Origin: Marinobacter antarcticus
GTDB taxonomy: Bacteria > Pseudomonadota > Gammaproteobacteria > Pseudomonadales > Oleiphilaceae
Reading direction: 5' to 3'
DNA: 64,000 nt
Assembly (NCBI RefSeq): GCF_900142385.1
Contig: NZ_FRAQ01000001.1
Coordinates: forward strand, 248,001 to 312,000
Shown one piece after another: positions 8,261 to 18,143 of the stretch. The translations under genes were made by a program, and so were the position numbers. The notes beneath the pieces are model-generated. The model saw only the letters and a list, made by a program, of their open reading frames with translations. It made no database searches and had not been told where the DNA came from. How positions within the stretch are numbered: the stretch's first letter is position 1; each line of letters opens with the position of its first letter.

Positions 8261-9568
8261 ATGAATCTACCCATGCAAAAAGTCGGAAAGCTGGACCGGA
8301 TGGAAACTGCCAGCGTTGACGAACTGCGCCACGAGCAGCTTCAACGCCTGCGCTGGAGTGTCTGGCATGCCTATACGAACGTGCCTCATTATCGCAATGC
8401 GTTTGACGCCATTGGCCTCAAGCCCATGGACATCAACAGCCTGGAAGACATCGCCAGGATTCCGTTCACCGGAAAAGCCGACCTGCGGAATAACTATCCG
8501 TTTAACATGTTCGCAGTACCTATGAAAAAAGTCGTCCGGGTACACGCATCAAGCGGCACCACCGGCAAACCCACCGTCGTGGGCTACACCCAGAGCGACA
8601 TTGAAACCTGGGCCGACATCGTCGCCCGCTCCATCCGCGCCGGTGGCGGTCACTCCGGAGACAAGATTCATATTGCGTATGGCTACGGCCTTTTCACCGG
8701 CGGCCTCGGTGCCCACTACGGTGCCGAACGCCTGGGCTGTACCGTCATTCCCATGTCCGGCGGCCAGACCGAGAAGCAGGTTCAGCTGATCAGCGACTTT
8801 GAGCCTGACATCATCATGGTCACGCCTTCCTATATGCTGAACATTGCTGACGAGATGGATCGTCAGGGCATTGATCCCAAAAAACTGCCATTGCGACTGG
8901 GCATTTTCGGTGCAGAGCCCTGGACCAACGAAATGCGCACGGAACTGGAAGATCGCCTTGGCATTCAGGCTCTGGACATCTATGGCTTGTCTGAGGTGAT
9001 GGGCCCCGGCGTGGGCATGGAGTGTCTGGAAACCAAAGATGGCCCGACCATCTGGGAAGACCATTTCTACCCGGAAATCGTCAACCCGGAAACGGGTGAA
9101 GTGCTGCCCGACGGCGAGTACGGCGAACTGGTATTCACCTCCCTCACCAAAGTAGCCATGCCGGTGCTGCGTTATCGCACACGCGACCTCACCCGTCTGC
9201 TACCAGGCACGGCACGGCCCATGCGCCGTATCGACAAGATCACAGGTCGCAGTGACGACATGCTGATTATCCGTGGCGTAAACGTATTCCCCACCCAGGT
9301 TGAAGAACAGGTACTGAAGTGCAATGCCTTGGCACCTCACTACGAAATCGAAGTGTACAAAAAGGGCAATCTGGACTGCGTGGATGTCCGGGTCGAGCTG
9401 AAAGTCGGCGCAGAAGGTGCAGATATTAAAGAAAACGCGGCCAAAGAGCTGGCACATCACATCAAGTCCTACATCGGCATCAGCACCAAAATACAGGTGC
9501 AGGATGCGGGAACCCTGAGCCGCTCTGAGGGCAAGGCCAAGCGGGTATTTGATCGCCGCAAGGACTAA
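8261..9568 (+). CDS. paaK: Phenylacetate-CoA ligase PaaK
   Basis: AMP-forming phenylacetate-CoA ligase, 435 residues, catalysing the first committed step: phenylacetate, ATP and CoA to phenylacetyl-CoA. Adenylation motifs are the P-loop-like SSGTTGKPTVVGYTQ (about residues 91-105), YGLSEVMGPG, YRTRDLTRLLPG and the hinge region RGVNVFPTQVEEQVL. The N-terminus LRWSVWHAYTNVPHYR is characteristic of PaaK. The ribosome site is AGGA. Probably the last gene of paaFGHIJK; 277 bases with a promoter separate it from paaA. Confidence 0.95.
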   Translation: MNLPMQKVGKLDRMETASVDELRHEQLQRLRWSVWHAYTNVPHYRNAFDAIGLKPMDINSLEDIARIPFTGKADLRNNYPFNMFAVPMKKVVRVHASSGTTGKPTVVGYTQSDIETWADIVARSIRAGGGHSGDKIHIAYGYGLFTGGLGAHYGAERLGCTVIPMSGGQTEKQVQLISDFEPDIIMVTPSYMLNIADEMDRQGIDPKKLPLRLGIFGAEPWTNEMRTELEDRLGIQALDIYGLSEVMGPGVGMECLETKDGPTIWEDHFYPEIVNPETGEVLPDGEYGELVFTSLTKVAMPVLRYRTRDLTRLLPGTARPMRRIDKITGRSDDMLIIRGVNVFPTQVEEQVLKCNALAPHYEIEVYKKGNLDCVDVRVELKVGAEGADIKENAAKELAHHIKSYIGISTKIQVQDAGTLSRSEGKAKRVFDRRKD

Positions 9569-9717
9569 AGCCCGCAGCCGGGGCGGTCAGCAGTAACGTC
9601 CCGGTCATTTATTTTTCCTTGGTGTTTCAAAAAACCAAAAGCAATCATTAATGAAAGAAAATTAACTTCTGCTTTTCAATGGCTTGAGCATACAACCAAA
9701 GCCTGATGAAGCGAACA

Positions 9718-9756
9718 TGATACAGAATACGATTCCTTGATATTTATTCAGTATCA
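9718..9756. promoter_or_regulatory. Candidate PaaX operator pair before paaA
   Basis: TGATACAGAATAC begins at 9718. At 9738-9756 an inverted repeat TGATAT, seven bases, GTATCA overlaps the predicted promoter. Placement over the promoter fits repression. Naming PaaX as the binder is inference, based on paaX at 38191 and recurrence of the motif. Confidence 0.5.
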
Positions 9757-9764
9757 TATAGTAT
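9737..9764 (+). promoter_or_regulatory. Predicted sigma-70 promoter of paaABCDEZ
   Basis: -35 TTGATA (9737-9742), 16-base spacer, -10 TAGTAT (9759-9764), ending 81 bases before the paaA start. The inverted repeat TGATAT...GTATCA fills most of the promoter. Confidence 0.5.
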
Positions 9765-9845
9765 GGAGATATCGCCCGTGATTCGTCACGGCGCACTGCT
9801 GCCCAACTCCAGCAGACCAAATAAGCCAGATTCGGAGAGAGAGTT

Positions 9846-10835
9846 ATGTACGCACAGATGGTTGATACCGGAACCAAGCGCCTCAAGACCCTGGAAGAAA
9901 TGTCTCCCGAAGAGCGGGACTTCCAGGAAAAGGTAGATGCGGAAACGAAGATTGAAGCCAAGAACTGGATGCCAGACGGCTATCGTAAAACGCTGATCCG
10001 CCAGATCTCCCAGCATGCCCACTCGGAAATCGTCGGCATGCTGCCCGAAGGCAACTGGGTTACTCGCGCGCCGACGCTCAAGCGGAAGCTGCAGCTGATG
10101 GCCAAAATCCAGGACGAAGCGGGCCACGGCCTGTACCTGTACAGCGCCATGGAAACTCTGGGCGCTGACCGGGATGTAGAAATCCAGAAGCTGCACGACG
10201 GCAAAGCCAAGTATTCAAGCATCTTCAACTATCCAACCCTGAACTGGGCCGATATGGGTGCAGTAGGCTGGCTCGTTGATGGTGCCGCCATTGTTAACCA
10301 GGTGGTGCTGCAACGTACTTCCTACGGTCCTTACTCCCGCGCCATGGTACGTATCTGTAAGGAAGAGAGCTTCCACCAACGTCAGGGCTACCAGATCCTG
10401 CTGGACATGATGCGTGAGGGTACCCAGGACCAGAAAGATATGGTGCAAGACGCCATTAACCGCCTGTGGTGGCCGGCGCTTATGATGTTCGGCCCACACG
10501 ACGATGAGTCCCCCAACTCCCAGCAGTCCATGGTCTGGAAGATCAAGCGTAAGAGTAATGACGAACTACGCCAGATGTTCATTGACCAGACAATTCCACA
10601 GCTCGAATTCCTCGGCTGCACCGTGCCCGACCCGGATCTGAAGTGGAACGAAGAGAGTGGTCACTACGACTTCGGAGACATCGACTGGAAAGAGTTCTAC
10701 GACGTACTCAAGGGCGATGGCCCCTGCAACCATGAGCGTATTTCTACTCGCCGGAAAGCCATTGATGAGGGTGCCTGGGTACGGGAAGCTGCCGTTGCCT
10801 ACGCCGCAAAACAAAAACAGCGCGCAGCCGCGTAA
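9846..10835 (+). CDS. paaA: Phenylacetyl-CoA 1,2-epoxidase catalytic subunit PaaA
   Basis: Di-iron oxygenase subunit, 329 residues, which epoxidises the aromatic ring of phenylacetyl-CoA with O2. Ferritin-like four-helix bundle ligands are visible: Glu61 (SEIVG), DEAGH (90-94) and KEESFH (172-177) giving Glu174 and His177. It works in the cytoplasm as PaaABC(E). The ribosome site GGAGAGAG is well placed. First gene of the paaABCDEZ operon; paaB follows after 15 bases. Confidence 0.96.
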   Translation: MYAQMVDTGTKRLKTLEEMSPEERDFQEKVDAETKIEAKNWMPDGYRKTLIRQISQHAHSEIVGMLPEGNWVTRAPTLKRKLQLMAKIQDEAGHGLYLYSAMETLGADRDVEIQKLHDGKAKYSSIFNYPTLNWADMGAVGWLVDGAAIVNQVVLQRTSYGPYSRAMVRICKEESFHQRQGYQILLDMMREGTQDQKDMVQDAINRLWWPALMMFGPHDDESPNSQQSMVWKIKRKSNDELRQMFIDQTIPQLEFLGCTVPDPDLKWNEESGHYDFGDIDWKEFYDVLKGDGPCNHERISTRRKAIDEGAWVREAAVAYAAKQKQRAAA

Positions 10836-10850
10836 ACAGGAGAAATAACA

Positions 10851-11132
10851 ATGTCTGAATGGCGCCTATACGAAGTCTTCGTACGCAGTAAGCACGGTCT
10901 CAACCACAAACACGTGGGTAGCGTGCACGCTGCAGATAATGAAATGGCCATGGAAAACGCCCGCGAACTGTACACCCGTCGTAACGAAGGGGTAAGCATC
11001 TGGGTCGTTCCGTCTGACACCATCACGGCCTCTGCTTCGGACGAAAAAGAGGTTCTTTTCGATCCTTCCGAAGACAAGGTTTACCGGCACGCTTCTTTTT
11101 ACAAGCTGCCTGACGAAGTCGGACACATGTGA
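10851..11132 (+). CDS. paaB: Phenylacetyl-CoA epoxidase subunit PaaB
   Basis: Small 93-residue subunit of the phenylacetyl-CoA epoxidase complex. EWRLYEVFVRSKHGLNHKHVGSVHA at the N-terminus is the standard PaaB signature. It has no iron site and is thought to bridge PaaAC units and take part in complex assembly. Ribosome site AGGAG. Confidence 0.95.
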   Translation: MSEWRLYEVFVRSKHGLNHKHVGSVHAADNEMAMENARELYTRRNEGVSIWVVPSDTITASASDEKEVLFDPSEDKVYRHASFYKLPDEVGHM

Positions 11133-11142
11133 GGAGCGACCC

Positions 11143-11907
11143 ATGACCCAGCAACAAGCTCTACAGGAATACCTGCTCCGCCTGGCGGACTCCGACATCA
11201 TTCTGAGCCAACGCCTTTGTGAGCTGACTGGTAAAGCACCGGCGGTTGAAGAAGAACTGGCACTGATGAACGTTGCGCTCGACCTGGTGGGTCAGGCCCG
11301 CAACTGGTACGAGTACGTCGCCGAACTGATCGATGACGGCCGCGACGCCGACAAACTGGTTTATCTGCGGGATACCCACGACTATCGCAACCTGCTGATG
11401 GTCGAGCAACCGAATGAAGACTACGCCGTCACCATGGCGCGCCAGTTTTTCTTCGATGTGTGGCACTACTTCACGCTGAAAAGCCTGGTGAACGCCGGTG
11501 ACGAGCGCATTGCCAACATTGCGGCCAAGGCTGTCAAAGAGGCCACCTATCACCTGCGCCGCTCTTCGGAGTGGGTCAAGCGCATGGGCGACGGTACCGA
11601 GGAAAGCCACCGCCGCATTCAGGAAGCTTTTGATCTCCTGTGGCGCTTCACCGGCGAACTGGTGACTCCGGATGATACCGACCACGCCATGTTCAAGGCC
11701 GGCATTGGCCCGGATCCTGAGCAGTTGAAGCAGGACTGGTTTGGCATGGTGCGTGAAGTAGCTGCCGAGGCCACCCTGACAACCGGCGCGGAAGATGCCT
11801 GGATGTACATGGGCGGCAAAAGCGGCGTTCACACTGAGCACCTGGGGCTCATCCTGGCCGAGATGCAGTTCCTGCCTCGCGCCTACCCGGATGCGACCAC
11901 CTGGTAA
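11143..11907 (+). CDS. paaC: Phenylacetyl-CoA epoxidase structural subunit PaaC
   Basis: 254-residue ferritin-like subunit that pairs with PaaA. It has the PaaC pattern (LRLADSDIILSQRLCEL, ARQFFFDVWHYF) but lacks a full di-iron ligand set, as expected for the structural partner. paaD follows after 27 bases. Confidence 0.95.
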   Translation: MTQQQALQEYLLRLADSDIILSQRLCELTGKAPAVEEELALMNVALDLVGQARNWYEYVAELIDDGRDADKLVYLRDTHDYRNLLMVEQPNEDYAVTMARQFFFDVWHYFTLKSLVNAGDERIANIAAKAVKEATYHLRRSSEWVKRMGDGTEESHRRIQEAFDLLWRFTGELVTPDDTDHAMFKAGIGPDPEQLKQDWFGMVREVAAEATLTTGAEDAWMYMGGKSGVHTEHLGLILAEMQFLPRAYPDATTW

Positions 11908-11934
11908 GTCTGTCTGTTAAAGGGAGCACCTCCG

Positions 11935-12492
11935 GTGAATGAACGTGAACCATCATCTGTAGACGTACTGATTGCCAGCGACCGGGTACCGGCCAACGCC
12001 CACCCGGAACTGCTGACAGAAGACGCAATCTGGGAACTGCTGGATAACGTCAAGGACCCGGAAGTGCCTGCGGTCAGCGTAGTGGAGCTGGGCATAGTGC
12101 GCAGGCTAAGCTGGGATGGCAAACATCTGAGCATAGATGTAACGCCAACCTACTCCGGCTGCCCCGCGACAGAGCTGATCGAAGAGCTGATCGTCGAAGC
12201 CCTGCGTGCAGCCGGCATTCGTGATCCGCAGATCAATCGCGTGCTTACGCCGGCCTGGACCACAGACTGGATAACCGAAGAAGGCCGCGAAAAACTCCGG
12301 GTATTTGGCATAGCTCCGCCCAAGGGCAGTGCCAGCAAAATGAGCCTGCTGGGCGCCGATGAAGTGATCGCCTGCCCACTGTGTGGCAGCGAGCACACCG
12401 AGCGCATCAGCGAATTCGGCTCTACTGCCTGCAAGGCGCTTTATCGCTGCCGCGATTGCCTTGAACCCTTCGACTACTTCAAATGCATATAG
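11935..12492 (+). CDS. paaD: PaaD, iron-sulfur assembly-type factor for the epoxidase
   Basis: 185 residues. The N-terminal half is a DUF59/MIP18-type domain (VKDPEVPAVSVVELGIVR); the C-terminal tail holds four cysteines in CPLCGS...FGSTACKALYRCRDC, a probable metal site. PaaD is needed for epoxidase function, probably in maturing the PaaE Fe-S centre. The GTG start at 11935 follows AGGGAG by 8 bases; a nearby ATG is out of frame. Confidence 0.93.
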   Translation: MNEREPSSVDVLIASDRVPANAHPELLTEDAIWELLDNVKDPEVPAVSVVELGIVRRLSWDGKHLSIDVTPTYSGCPATELIEELIVEALRAAGIRDPQINRVLTPAWTTDWITEEGREKLRVFGIAPPKGSASKMSLLGADEVIACPLCGSEHTERISEFGSTACKALYRCRDCLEPFDYFKCI

Positions 12493-12505
12493 AGCCGATA
12501 CGATC

Positions 12506-13585
12506 ATGAATAAATTCTACTCGCTGGCCCTCAAAGAGGTCAGGCCGGAAACAAGAAACGCCGTGTCCCTGTGCTTTGATCTGCCCGCCGATATGGCAGA
12601 AAAATTCAAGTACAAGCAAGGTCAGCACCTTGTGGTGCGTGCCAAAGTGGATGGCGAAGAAGTGCGCCGCACCTACTCCATTTGCTCCAGTGTGAATGAT
12701 GAAGAGCTGCGAATCGCCATAAAGCGCGTACCCGGTGGCGTATTCTCCAGTTTTGCCAACGAACAGCTAAAACCCGGCTCCACGCTGGATGTGATGCCCC
12801 CACAGGGACATTTCTCCACGGATCTGGATCCGGAGCGTGAAGGCAACTACCTGGCGGTCGCCGCTGGCAGTGGCATCACCCCGATTCTGTCCATCGTGAA
12901 AACCACACTGGAAACAGAGCCCAAGAGCCAGTTCACCCTGTTCTACGGCAACAAGGGCACCAGCAGCACCATGTTCCGGGATCAGCTGCAGGACCTTAAA
13001 AACGAATACATGACCCGCTTCAACCTGGTGTACATCTTCACCCGGGAAGAGCAGGACATAGACCTTTATAACGGGCGCATTGATGCCGACAAATGTGACC
13101 AGCTGTTTGACCACTGGATTGACGCCAAGAATCTGACCGCTGCGTTCCTCTGCGGCCCTCAGATGTTGACCGAGACCGTGCGTGACTCACTGGTGCGCCA
13201 CGGGCTGGAAAAGTCGAAAGTTCACTACGAACTCTTTACGCCTGCCGGTGGAGTGCCTCAGGCACGCAAAGACCGTGCTGAAACCAAAGTCGACCCGCAA
13301 GCTGTCAGCGTTGTAACCGTAAAAGCAGATGGCCGCTCACTGACCTTCAACCTGGTGCGAGATACCAAGAGCATTCTCCAGGCGGGTAACGACGAAGGCG
13401 CCGACCTGCCCTACTCGTGCCAAGCCGGTGTCTGCTCTACCTGCCGCGCCAAGGTAATCGAAGGCGAAGTCGAAATGGATCAGAACTTCGCACTGGAAGA
13501 TTACGAAGTTGAGGCGGGCTACGTGTTGTCGTGCCAGTGCTACCCCGTTAGCGACAAGGTAGTCCTCGACTACGACGAAATGTAA
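12506..13585 (+). CDS. paaE: Phenylacetyl-CoA epoxidase reductase PaaE
   Basis: 359-residue NADPH reductase feeding electrons to PaaA. An N-terminal FAD/NAD(P)-binding ferredoxin-reductase module (RRTYSICSS, GSGITPILSI) is followed by a plant-type [2Fe-2S] domain with CQAGVCSTC and a fourth Cys near SCQC. The frame is open back to 12383 inside paaD, but the ATG at 12506 gives MNKFYSLALKEVRPET, the normal PaaE start. Confidence 0.95.
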   Translation: MNKFYSLALKEVRPETRNAVSLCFDLPADMAEKFKYKQGQHLVVRAKVDGEEVRRTYSICSSVNDEELRIAIKRVPGGVFSSFANEQLKPGSTLDVMPPQGHFSTDLDPEREGNYLAVAAGSGITPILSIVKTTLETEPKSQFTLFYGNKGTSSTMFRDQLQDLKNEYMTRFNLVYIFTREEQDIDLYNGRIDADKCDQLFDHWIDAKNLTAAFLCGPQMLTETVRDSLVRHGLEKSKVHYELFTPAGGVPQARKDRAETKVDPQAVSVVTVKADGRSLTFNLVRDTKSILQAGNDEGADLPYSCQAGVCSTCRAKVIEGEVEMDQNFALEDYEVEAGYVLSCQCYPVSDKVVLDYDEM

Positions 13586-13602
13586 TTCTGGAGTTTTCTT
13601 AC

Positions 13603-15648
13603 ATGTCAGTTCTCAAGAGTTTTATTGCCGGTGACTGGATTGGTGAGCAGGCAGCAAAAGCGCTGCCCAGCGCCATCAACGGCGAGATCGTTGCGCATAC
13701 GCACGACGATACTCTGGATTTCAGGAAAGCCGTGGAATACGGCCGCAAGGTCGGCGGGAAAACCCTGCTGGCCATGGATTTCCAGGAGCGCGCTCTGGCT
13801 CTCAAAGCCATGGCGATGTACCTGCAAGAGCACAAAAAAGAACTTTATGCCCTCTCGATGCACACCGGTTCCAGCAAAGCGGATAACGGTATTGATATCG
13901 ATGGCGGGTTCGGTACGCTGTTTTCCTACGCCAGCATGGGCCGCCGTGAGCTGCCGTCCGGCAACGTTATACACGAAGGCCCGGTTACGCAGCTGGGCAA
14001 AAACAACCACTTTGCCGGCACCCACATCATGGTGCCCCGTGGCGGCGTAGCCGTTCATATCGACGCCTACAACTTCCCGGTATGGGGCATGCTGGAAAAG
14101 TTTGCACCCACATTCCTGGCGGGCATGCCCTCCATTGTGAAGCCGGCTACTTCCACCTGCTACGTTACCGAGCTGGCCGTTCGCCTGATGCACGAATCCG
14201 GCGCTCTGCCGGAAGGCAGCCTGCAGCTGATCATCGGCAGCACCGGCGATCTGTTCGAGCACCTGGAAGAACAGGATGTGGTCACCTTTACCGGCTCGGC
14301 GAAGACGGCACGCATGCTGCGCAACCATCCGAACATCATCAACCGTTCTATTCCGTTCAATGCAGAAGCCGACTCGCTGAACAGTGCCCTTCTGGCTCCG
14401 GATGTGACGCCGGAACACGAAGAGTTCGACCTGTTTGTACGGGAAGTGGGCCGAGAAATGGTTGCCAAGGCTGGCCAGAAGTGCACCGCGATCCGCCGGG
14501 TCATGGTGCCTCAGGATCAGGTACAGGCAGTGTGCGACAAGCTCAAAGAACGTCTCTCGAAAATCACCACAGGTGATCCTTCGGTCGAAGGCGTACGCAT
14601 GGGCGCCCTGGCATCGATCGACCAGCTTGAAGACGTTAAAGCCAACATCCAGGAACTGCTGAAAACCAGTGAGCTGGTTGTCGGTGGCGAAGGCAACTTC
14701 AAGCCAACCGGCGAAGGTACCGAGAAAGGCGCATTCATTGAACCGCACGTGCTGCTGTGCCGTAATCCGGAAAACGGCTGTGGCGCGCACGACATTGAGG
14801 CCTTTGGCCCGGTTGCCACAATCATTCCCTACAACACCCTGGACGAAGCGATTGAGCTGGTCGCCAAGGGCCGTGGCTCATTGGTTACCACAGTGACCAG
14901 CCGCGACCCGGCTACCATTGCCAAGCTGGCACCGGCACTTGCCGCCTATCACGGCCGCCTGCACCTGCTGGACGCAGAAGCTGCAAAAGAATCCACAGGC
15001 CACGGCTCTCCCCTGCCTATGCTGAAGCACGGCGGGCCCGGGCGCGCTGGCGGCGGTGAAGAACTTGGCGGTATCCGCGCTGTGTATCACTACCTGCAAC
15101 GTACAGCCATTCAGGGCTCCCCCACCATGCTGGCCGCAGTAACCGGCGAGTACATCCGCGGGGCGAAAGTGATCGAGAACGACATACACCCGTTCCGGTA
15201 TCACTTCGAAGATCTTCAGATCAGCCAGTCACTGCTGACCCACCGTCGCACGGTTACTGAGGCGGATCTGGTGAACTTCGGCTGCCTGTCAGGCGATCAC
15301 TTCTACATGCACTTTGACGAAATCGCCGCCCGTAAAAGTCAATTCGGCAAGCGCATCGCACACGGCTATTTCGTGCTGTCTGCTGCGGCCGGCCTGTTTG
15401 TGTATCCGGGCGAAGGTCCGGTGCTGGCGAACTACGGTCTGGATACGTTGCGGTTCATCGAGCCGGTAGCGCCGGGCGATACCATTCGTGCCCGCCTGAC
15501 CTGCAAGCGCAAGATCGACCAGGGCCGCACCTCGCCAGATGGCCATCCGCAAGGCGTGGTAGTCTGGGACGTTCAGGTCACCAATCAGGAAGACGAGCTG
15601 GTTGCCAGCTACGATATTCTGACACTGGTCGCCAAAAAGCCGGAATAA
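13603..15648 (+). CDS. paaZ: Bifunctional PaaZ: oxepin-CoA hydrolase and aldehyde dehydrogenase
   Basis: 681 residues. Residues 1 to about 520 form an aldehyde dehydrogenase with general base Glu255 (FNAEAD) and nucleophile Cys294 ([10 protein letters not shown]). Residues about 535-681 form a MaoC-like hydratase domain with [13 protein letters not shown]. The hydratase opens oxepin-CoA and the dehydrogenase oxidises the semialdehyde to 3-oxo-5,6-dehydrosuberyl-CoA. Full length and both active sites intact. Last gene of paaABCDEZ; a strong terminator follows within 14 bases. Confidence 0.95.
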   Translation: MSVLKSFIAGDWIGEQAAKALPSAINGEIVAHTHDDTLDFRKAVEYGRKVGGKTLLAMDFQERALALKAMAMYLQEHKKELYALSMHTGSSKADNGIDIDGGFGTLFSYASMGRRELPSGNVIHEGPVTQLGKNNHFAGTHIMVPRGGVAVHIDAYNFPVWGMLEKFAPTFLAGMPSIVKPATSTCYVTELAVRLMHESGALPEGSLQLIIGSTGDLFEHLEEQDVVTFTGSAKTARMLRNHPNIINRSIPFNAEADSLNSALLAPDVTPEHEEFDLFVREVGREMVAKAGQKCTAIRRVMVPQDQVQAVCDKLKERLSKITTGDPSVEGVRMGALASIDQLEDVKANIQELLKTSELVVGGEGNFKPTGEGTEKGAFIEPHVLLCRNPENGCGAHDIEAFGPVATIIPYNTLDEAIELVAKGRGSLVTTVTSRDPATIAKLAPALAAYHGRLHLLDAEAAKESTGHGSPLPMLKHGGPGRAGGGEELGGIRAVYHYLQRTAIQGSPTMLAAVTGEYIRGAKVIENDIHPFRYHFEDLQISQSLLTHRRTVTEADLVNFGCLSGDHFYMHFDEIAARKSQFGKRIAHGYFVLSAAAGLFVYPGEGPVLANYGLDTLRFIEPVAPGDTIRARLTCKRKIDQGRTSPDGHPQGVVVWDVQVTNQEDELVASYDILTLVAKKPE

Positions 15649-15661
15649 ACCTTCCGGCCAT

Positions 15662-15700
15662 AAAAAACCGCCAGAACTTAAAGCTGCTGGCGGTTTTTTT
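15662..15700 (+). terminator. Intrinsic terminator of paaABCDEZ
   Basis: Stem AAAACCGCCAG / CTGGCGGTTTT, 12-base loop, ending in a run of seven T. The A-tract on the left arm means it may also work on the minus strand for the stress protein gene. Confidence 0.9.
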
Positions 15701-15732
15701 GTGGCCGTCTGCCAGAAACAGAACAGTCTAGA

Positions 15733-16227
15733 TCAGCCAACACCCAGCGGCACGATCAGAACCGGACGCTTGGAGTGAGTCAGCGTCTTGGTCGCGGTAG
15801 AGCCCATCAGTGCCTGCCCTAGCGCGCTGTGCTTGCGGGTTCCCATAACGATCACATCGGCATTCATCTCGTCGCCGACCTCAAGGATTTTACGCCAGGG
15901 CGTGCCTTCCTCGATGCGCGCCTCAATGTTCTTCAGGCCTAACACTTCGTGCTCTTCCAGCTCTTCCGCGCAGAAGCGCTCTATCCGCCCGCGGATCTTG
16001 AGGCTCAACTCCTCAACGCCCTTGTGCAGCATGTCCTCGAGCTCTTTTTCCTCCATCATGTTACTCAGCAAACTGCGTGCGGTACTCGACAGGGACTCAA
16101 TCACGTACAGATACGTGATCTGAGCGCCAGAGTAGTGACCACACAGGCTGACCGCTGCACGGAATGCCGGACGCGAACCTTGATCAAGATCTGAGACATA
16201 CAAAATCTTTTTAACATCATGAAACAT
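15733..16227 (-). CDS. Universal stress protein (UspA family)
   Basis: 164-residue UspA-fold protein. It starts HDVKKILYVSDLD and ends with an ATP-binding-like loop, MGTRKHSALGQALMGSTATKTLTHSKRPVLIVPLG. It lies 44 bases after the dctM stop on the same strand, so it is probably co-transcribed with the TRAP genes. This resembles Halomonas teaABCD, where the UspA protein TeaD modulates a TRAP transporter; a similar role here is inference. Confidence 0.85.
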   Translation of the reverse strand: MFHDVKKILYVSDLDQGSRPAFRAAVSLCGHYSGAQITYLYVIESLSSTARSLLSNMMEEKELEDMLHKGVEELSLKIRGRIERFCAEELEEHEVLGLKNIEARIEEGTPWRKILEVGDEMNADVIVMGTRKHSALGQALMGSTATKTLTHSKRPVLIVPLGVG

Positions 16228-16271
16228 TGTTCTTCTCCTCTATCCACCAGGGACAGGTAAGGCTGTACCTC

Positions 16272-17600
16272 TTAGCGGTACAGCAGCTCCGGCAAAAACA
16301 GTGCAATCTGAGCAATAAACACAATCAGCGCCAAACGCACAATATCGGCACACCAGAATGGTGTAACACCCTTGAAGATAGTGCCCGTTTTGACATCCCT
16401 CAATACTGCACTGAGCACAAAGACGTTCATGCCCACGGGCGGCGTGATCAGACTGATCTCAGTCACGACAACGACAACTATGCCGAACCACACCAGATCG
16501 AAGCCCATACTCTCCACAAGCGGATAGAATACCGGCACTGTCAACAGGATCATCGACAGGCTTTCAAACACCATCCCGAGCACAATGTAGATACCCAAAA
16601 TTGCCAGAATCACGACAATCGGGGCCACATCCAGCGCAGTCACGAACTCCAGTAACATGCCCGGCAGCCCGGCCCGGTTAATAAAGTCCGAGAAAATCAG
16701 CGCCCCGATCACCACGGCAAACAGCATCGCAGAAGTACGGGCTGTATCCGCCAGTGTTTCGAAGAGTGTCGACAAAGTGAGACTGCGCCGGGCGAGGGCA
16801 ATCAGAAAAGCGCCACCGGCACCGATGCCTGCCGCTTCCGTCGGCGTGAAGACACCCAGATAGATACCGCCCATGACGACAGTGAACAACAGCAATACAC
16901 CCCAAACTCCTTTCAGCGCGCGCAAACGTTCCGGCCATTCGGCTTTCTCACCCGCGGGGCCGGCGCTGGGATCACGCCAAACCACATAACGCACCGCGCC
17001 CATATACATTAGCATGCCGAGGATGCCCGGAATAAAACCGGCGGCGAACAGTTCACGGATAGAGGACTCGGTCAGCAGACCGTAAATTATCAGAATCACG
17101 CTCGGCGGAATCAGGATGCCCAGAGTGCCGCCAGCGGCGATAGAGGCGGTGGCCAAAGAGTCGGCATAACCGTATTTGCGCATCGGTGGCATGGCCACCT
17201 TGCCCATGGTCGCGGAGGTTGCCAGACTGGAGCCACAGATCGCCGAAAAACCACCACAGGCTACCACCGTTGCCATTGACAGTCCGCCTTTGCGATGACC
17301 GAGAAAGGCATTGGAAACATGGTAAAGCTCCTGGGCCAGGCCCGAACGGGTCACCAGGTTACCCATCAGCACAAACAACGGAATTACCGACAGGCCATAA
17401 TTCTGGACCGTATCGATCACCCGGTTCGACGCCATCGACAGGGCGCCCCGCCAGCGAAAATCCATGAAATTGTTCAGGTCCAGCCCCATCAGAAAAGCGA
17501 AGCCAAAGAAACCGACCAGACCCATGGCAAAGGCAATCGGCACCCTCAGAACCAAGATCATGAAAAGGAGAACGGCAAAGCCGGTCAGCACGACGGTCAT
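16272..17600 (-). CDS. dctM: TRAP transporter large permease (DctM)
   Basis: 442-residue polytopic membrane protein, the solute channel of a TRAP transporter. It has around 12 hydrophobic helices, the LGILIPPSVILIIYGLLTE motif and FTPTEAAGIGAGGA. The start directly follows dctQ (23-base gap). Neighbouring paa and hpa catabolic operons suggest an aromatic or organic acid substrate, but the sequence does not show it. Confidence 0.93.
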   Translation of the reverse strand: MTVVLTGFAVLLFMILVLRVPIAFAMGLVGFFGFAFLMGLDLNNFMDFRWRGALSMASNRVIDTVQNYGLSVIPLFVLMGNLVTRSGLAQELYHVSNAFLGHRKGGLSMATVVACGGFSAICGSSLATSATMGKVAMPPMRKYGYADSLATASIAAGGTLGILIPPSVILIIYGLLTESSIRELFAAGFIPGILGMLMYMGAVRYVVWRDPSAGPAGEKAEWPERLRALKGVWGVLLLFTVVMGGIYLGVFTPTEAAGIGAGGAFLIALARRSLTLSTLFETLADTARTSAMLFAVVIGALIFSDFINRAGLPGMLLEFVTALDVAPIVVILAILGIYIVLGMVFESLSMILLTVPVFYPLVESMGFDLVWFGIVVVVVTEISLITPPVGMNVFVLSAVLRDVKTGTIFKGVTPFWCADIVRLALIVFIAQIALFLPELLYR

Positions 17601-17623
17601 AGAATTTTCCGTAACTGATTGGT

Positions 17624-18139
17624 TTATTTTTCAGGAGTGAACAGGGTGCGATGAACGCCGAGCGTTATCACGGCGGCGGCGGTTAGCCAACTCATTATGG
17701 CGATGTACTCGGAAATATAACCACTGGGCATGCCGAGAAATTCCGTCACAACACCACGCCGGATCGATCTCTCGCCAAGCTCAAAGATCCGTACCCCAAG
17801 GAAATACATCGAAGAGGAAATAATCAGGGCCGAAACCAGTCCGAGAACCTTCAACACCTTTTGCCCCAGCACATTGTCCAACAGATCCACCACGATGTGC
17901 CCACCCCGATAAGTGACAACCGGCATAGCCGCGAATACCATCAGGGCAAGGCCCAGCCGGGTGAGTTCAGTGGCCCCGGGAACGGGGCTGCTGAACAGAT
18001 AACGACCGGCCACGTCCAGGCAGGTAGTCAACATAAGCAGGAAGAGAACTGATGCTGCTACAAGCTCCAGAAGGAAGACCAGCCACTTGGCTGGTCCCTT
18101 CTCGCTATAATGCCTGTTAACCCATGTAGCGAGAGACAT
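17624..18139 (-). CDS. dctQ: TRAP transporter small permease (DctQ)
   Basis: 171-residue four-helix membrane subunit of the TRAP transporter, with the usual LDVAGRYLFSSPVPGATELTR motif near the second helix. A longer frame reaches 18178, but the ATG at 18139 was chosen because AGGAG sits 7 bases upstream, inside the last codons of dctP. Confidence 0.9.
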   Translation of the reverse strand: MSLATWVNRHYSEKGPAKWLVFLLELVAASVLFLLMLTTCLDVAGRYLFSSPVPGATELTRLGLALMVFAAMPVVTYRGGHIVVDLLDNVLGQKVLKVLGLVSALIISSSMYFLGVRIFELGERSIRRGVVTEFLGMPSGYISEYIAIMSWLTAAAVITLGVHRTLFTPEK

Positions 18140-18143
18140 GTGG

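Noticed and set aside
13606..14790. 394-codon open frame antisense to paaZ
   Set aside because: It lies entirely within the paaZ coding region on the opposite strand and shows no recognisable motif; a shadow of GC-rich codon use. Similar antisense frames at 592-1308, 7153-8127, 23000-23938 and 23996-24910 were rejected for the same reason.
16262..16284. GCTGTACC / GGTACAGC inverted repeat at the end of dctM
   Set aside because: It spans the stop codon of the minus-strand gene, has no T-run and lies within a co-transcribed dctM-usp pair, so it is probably incidental.
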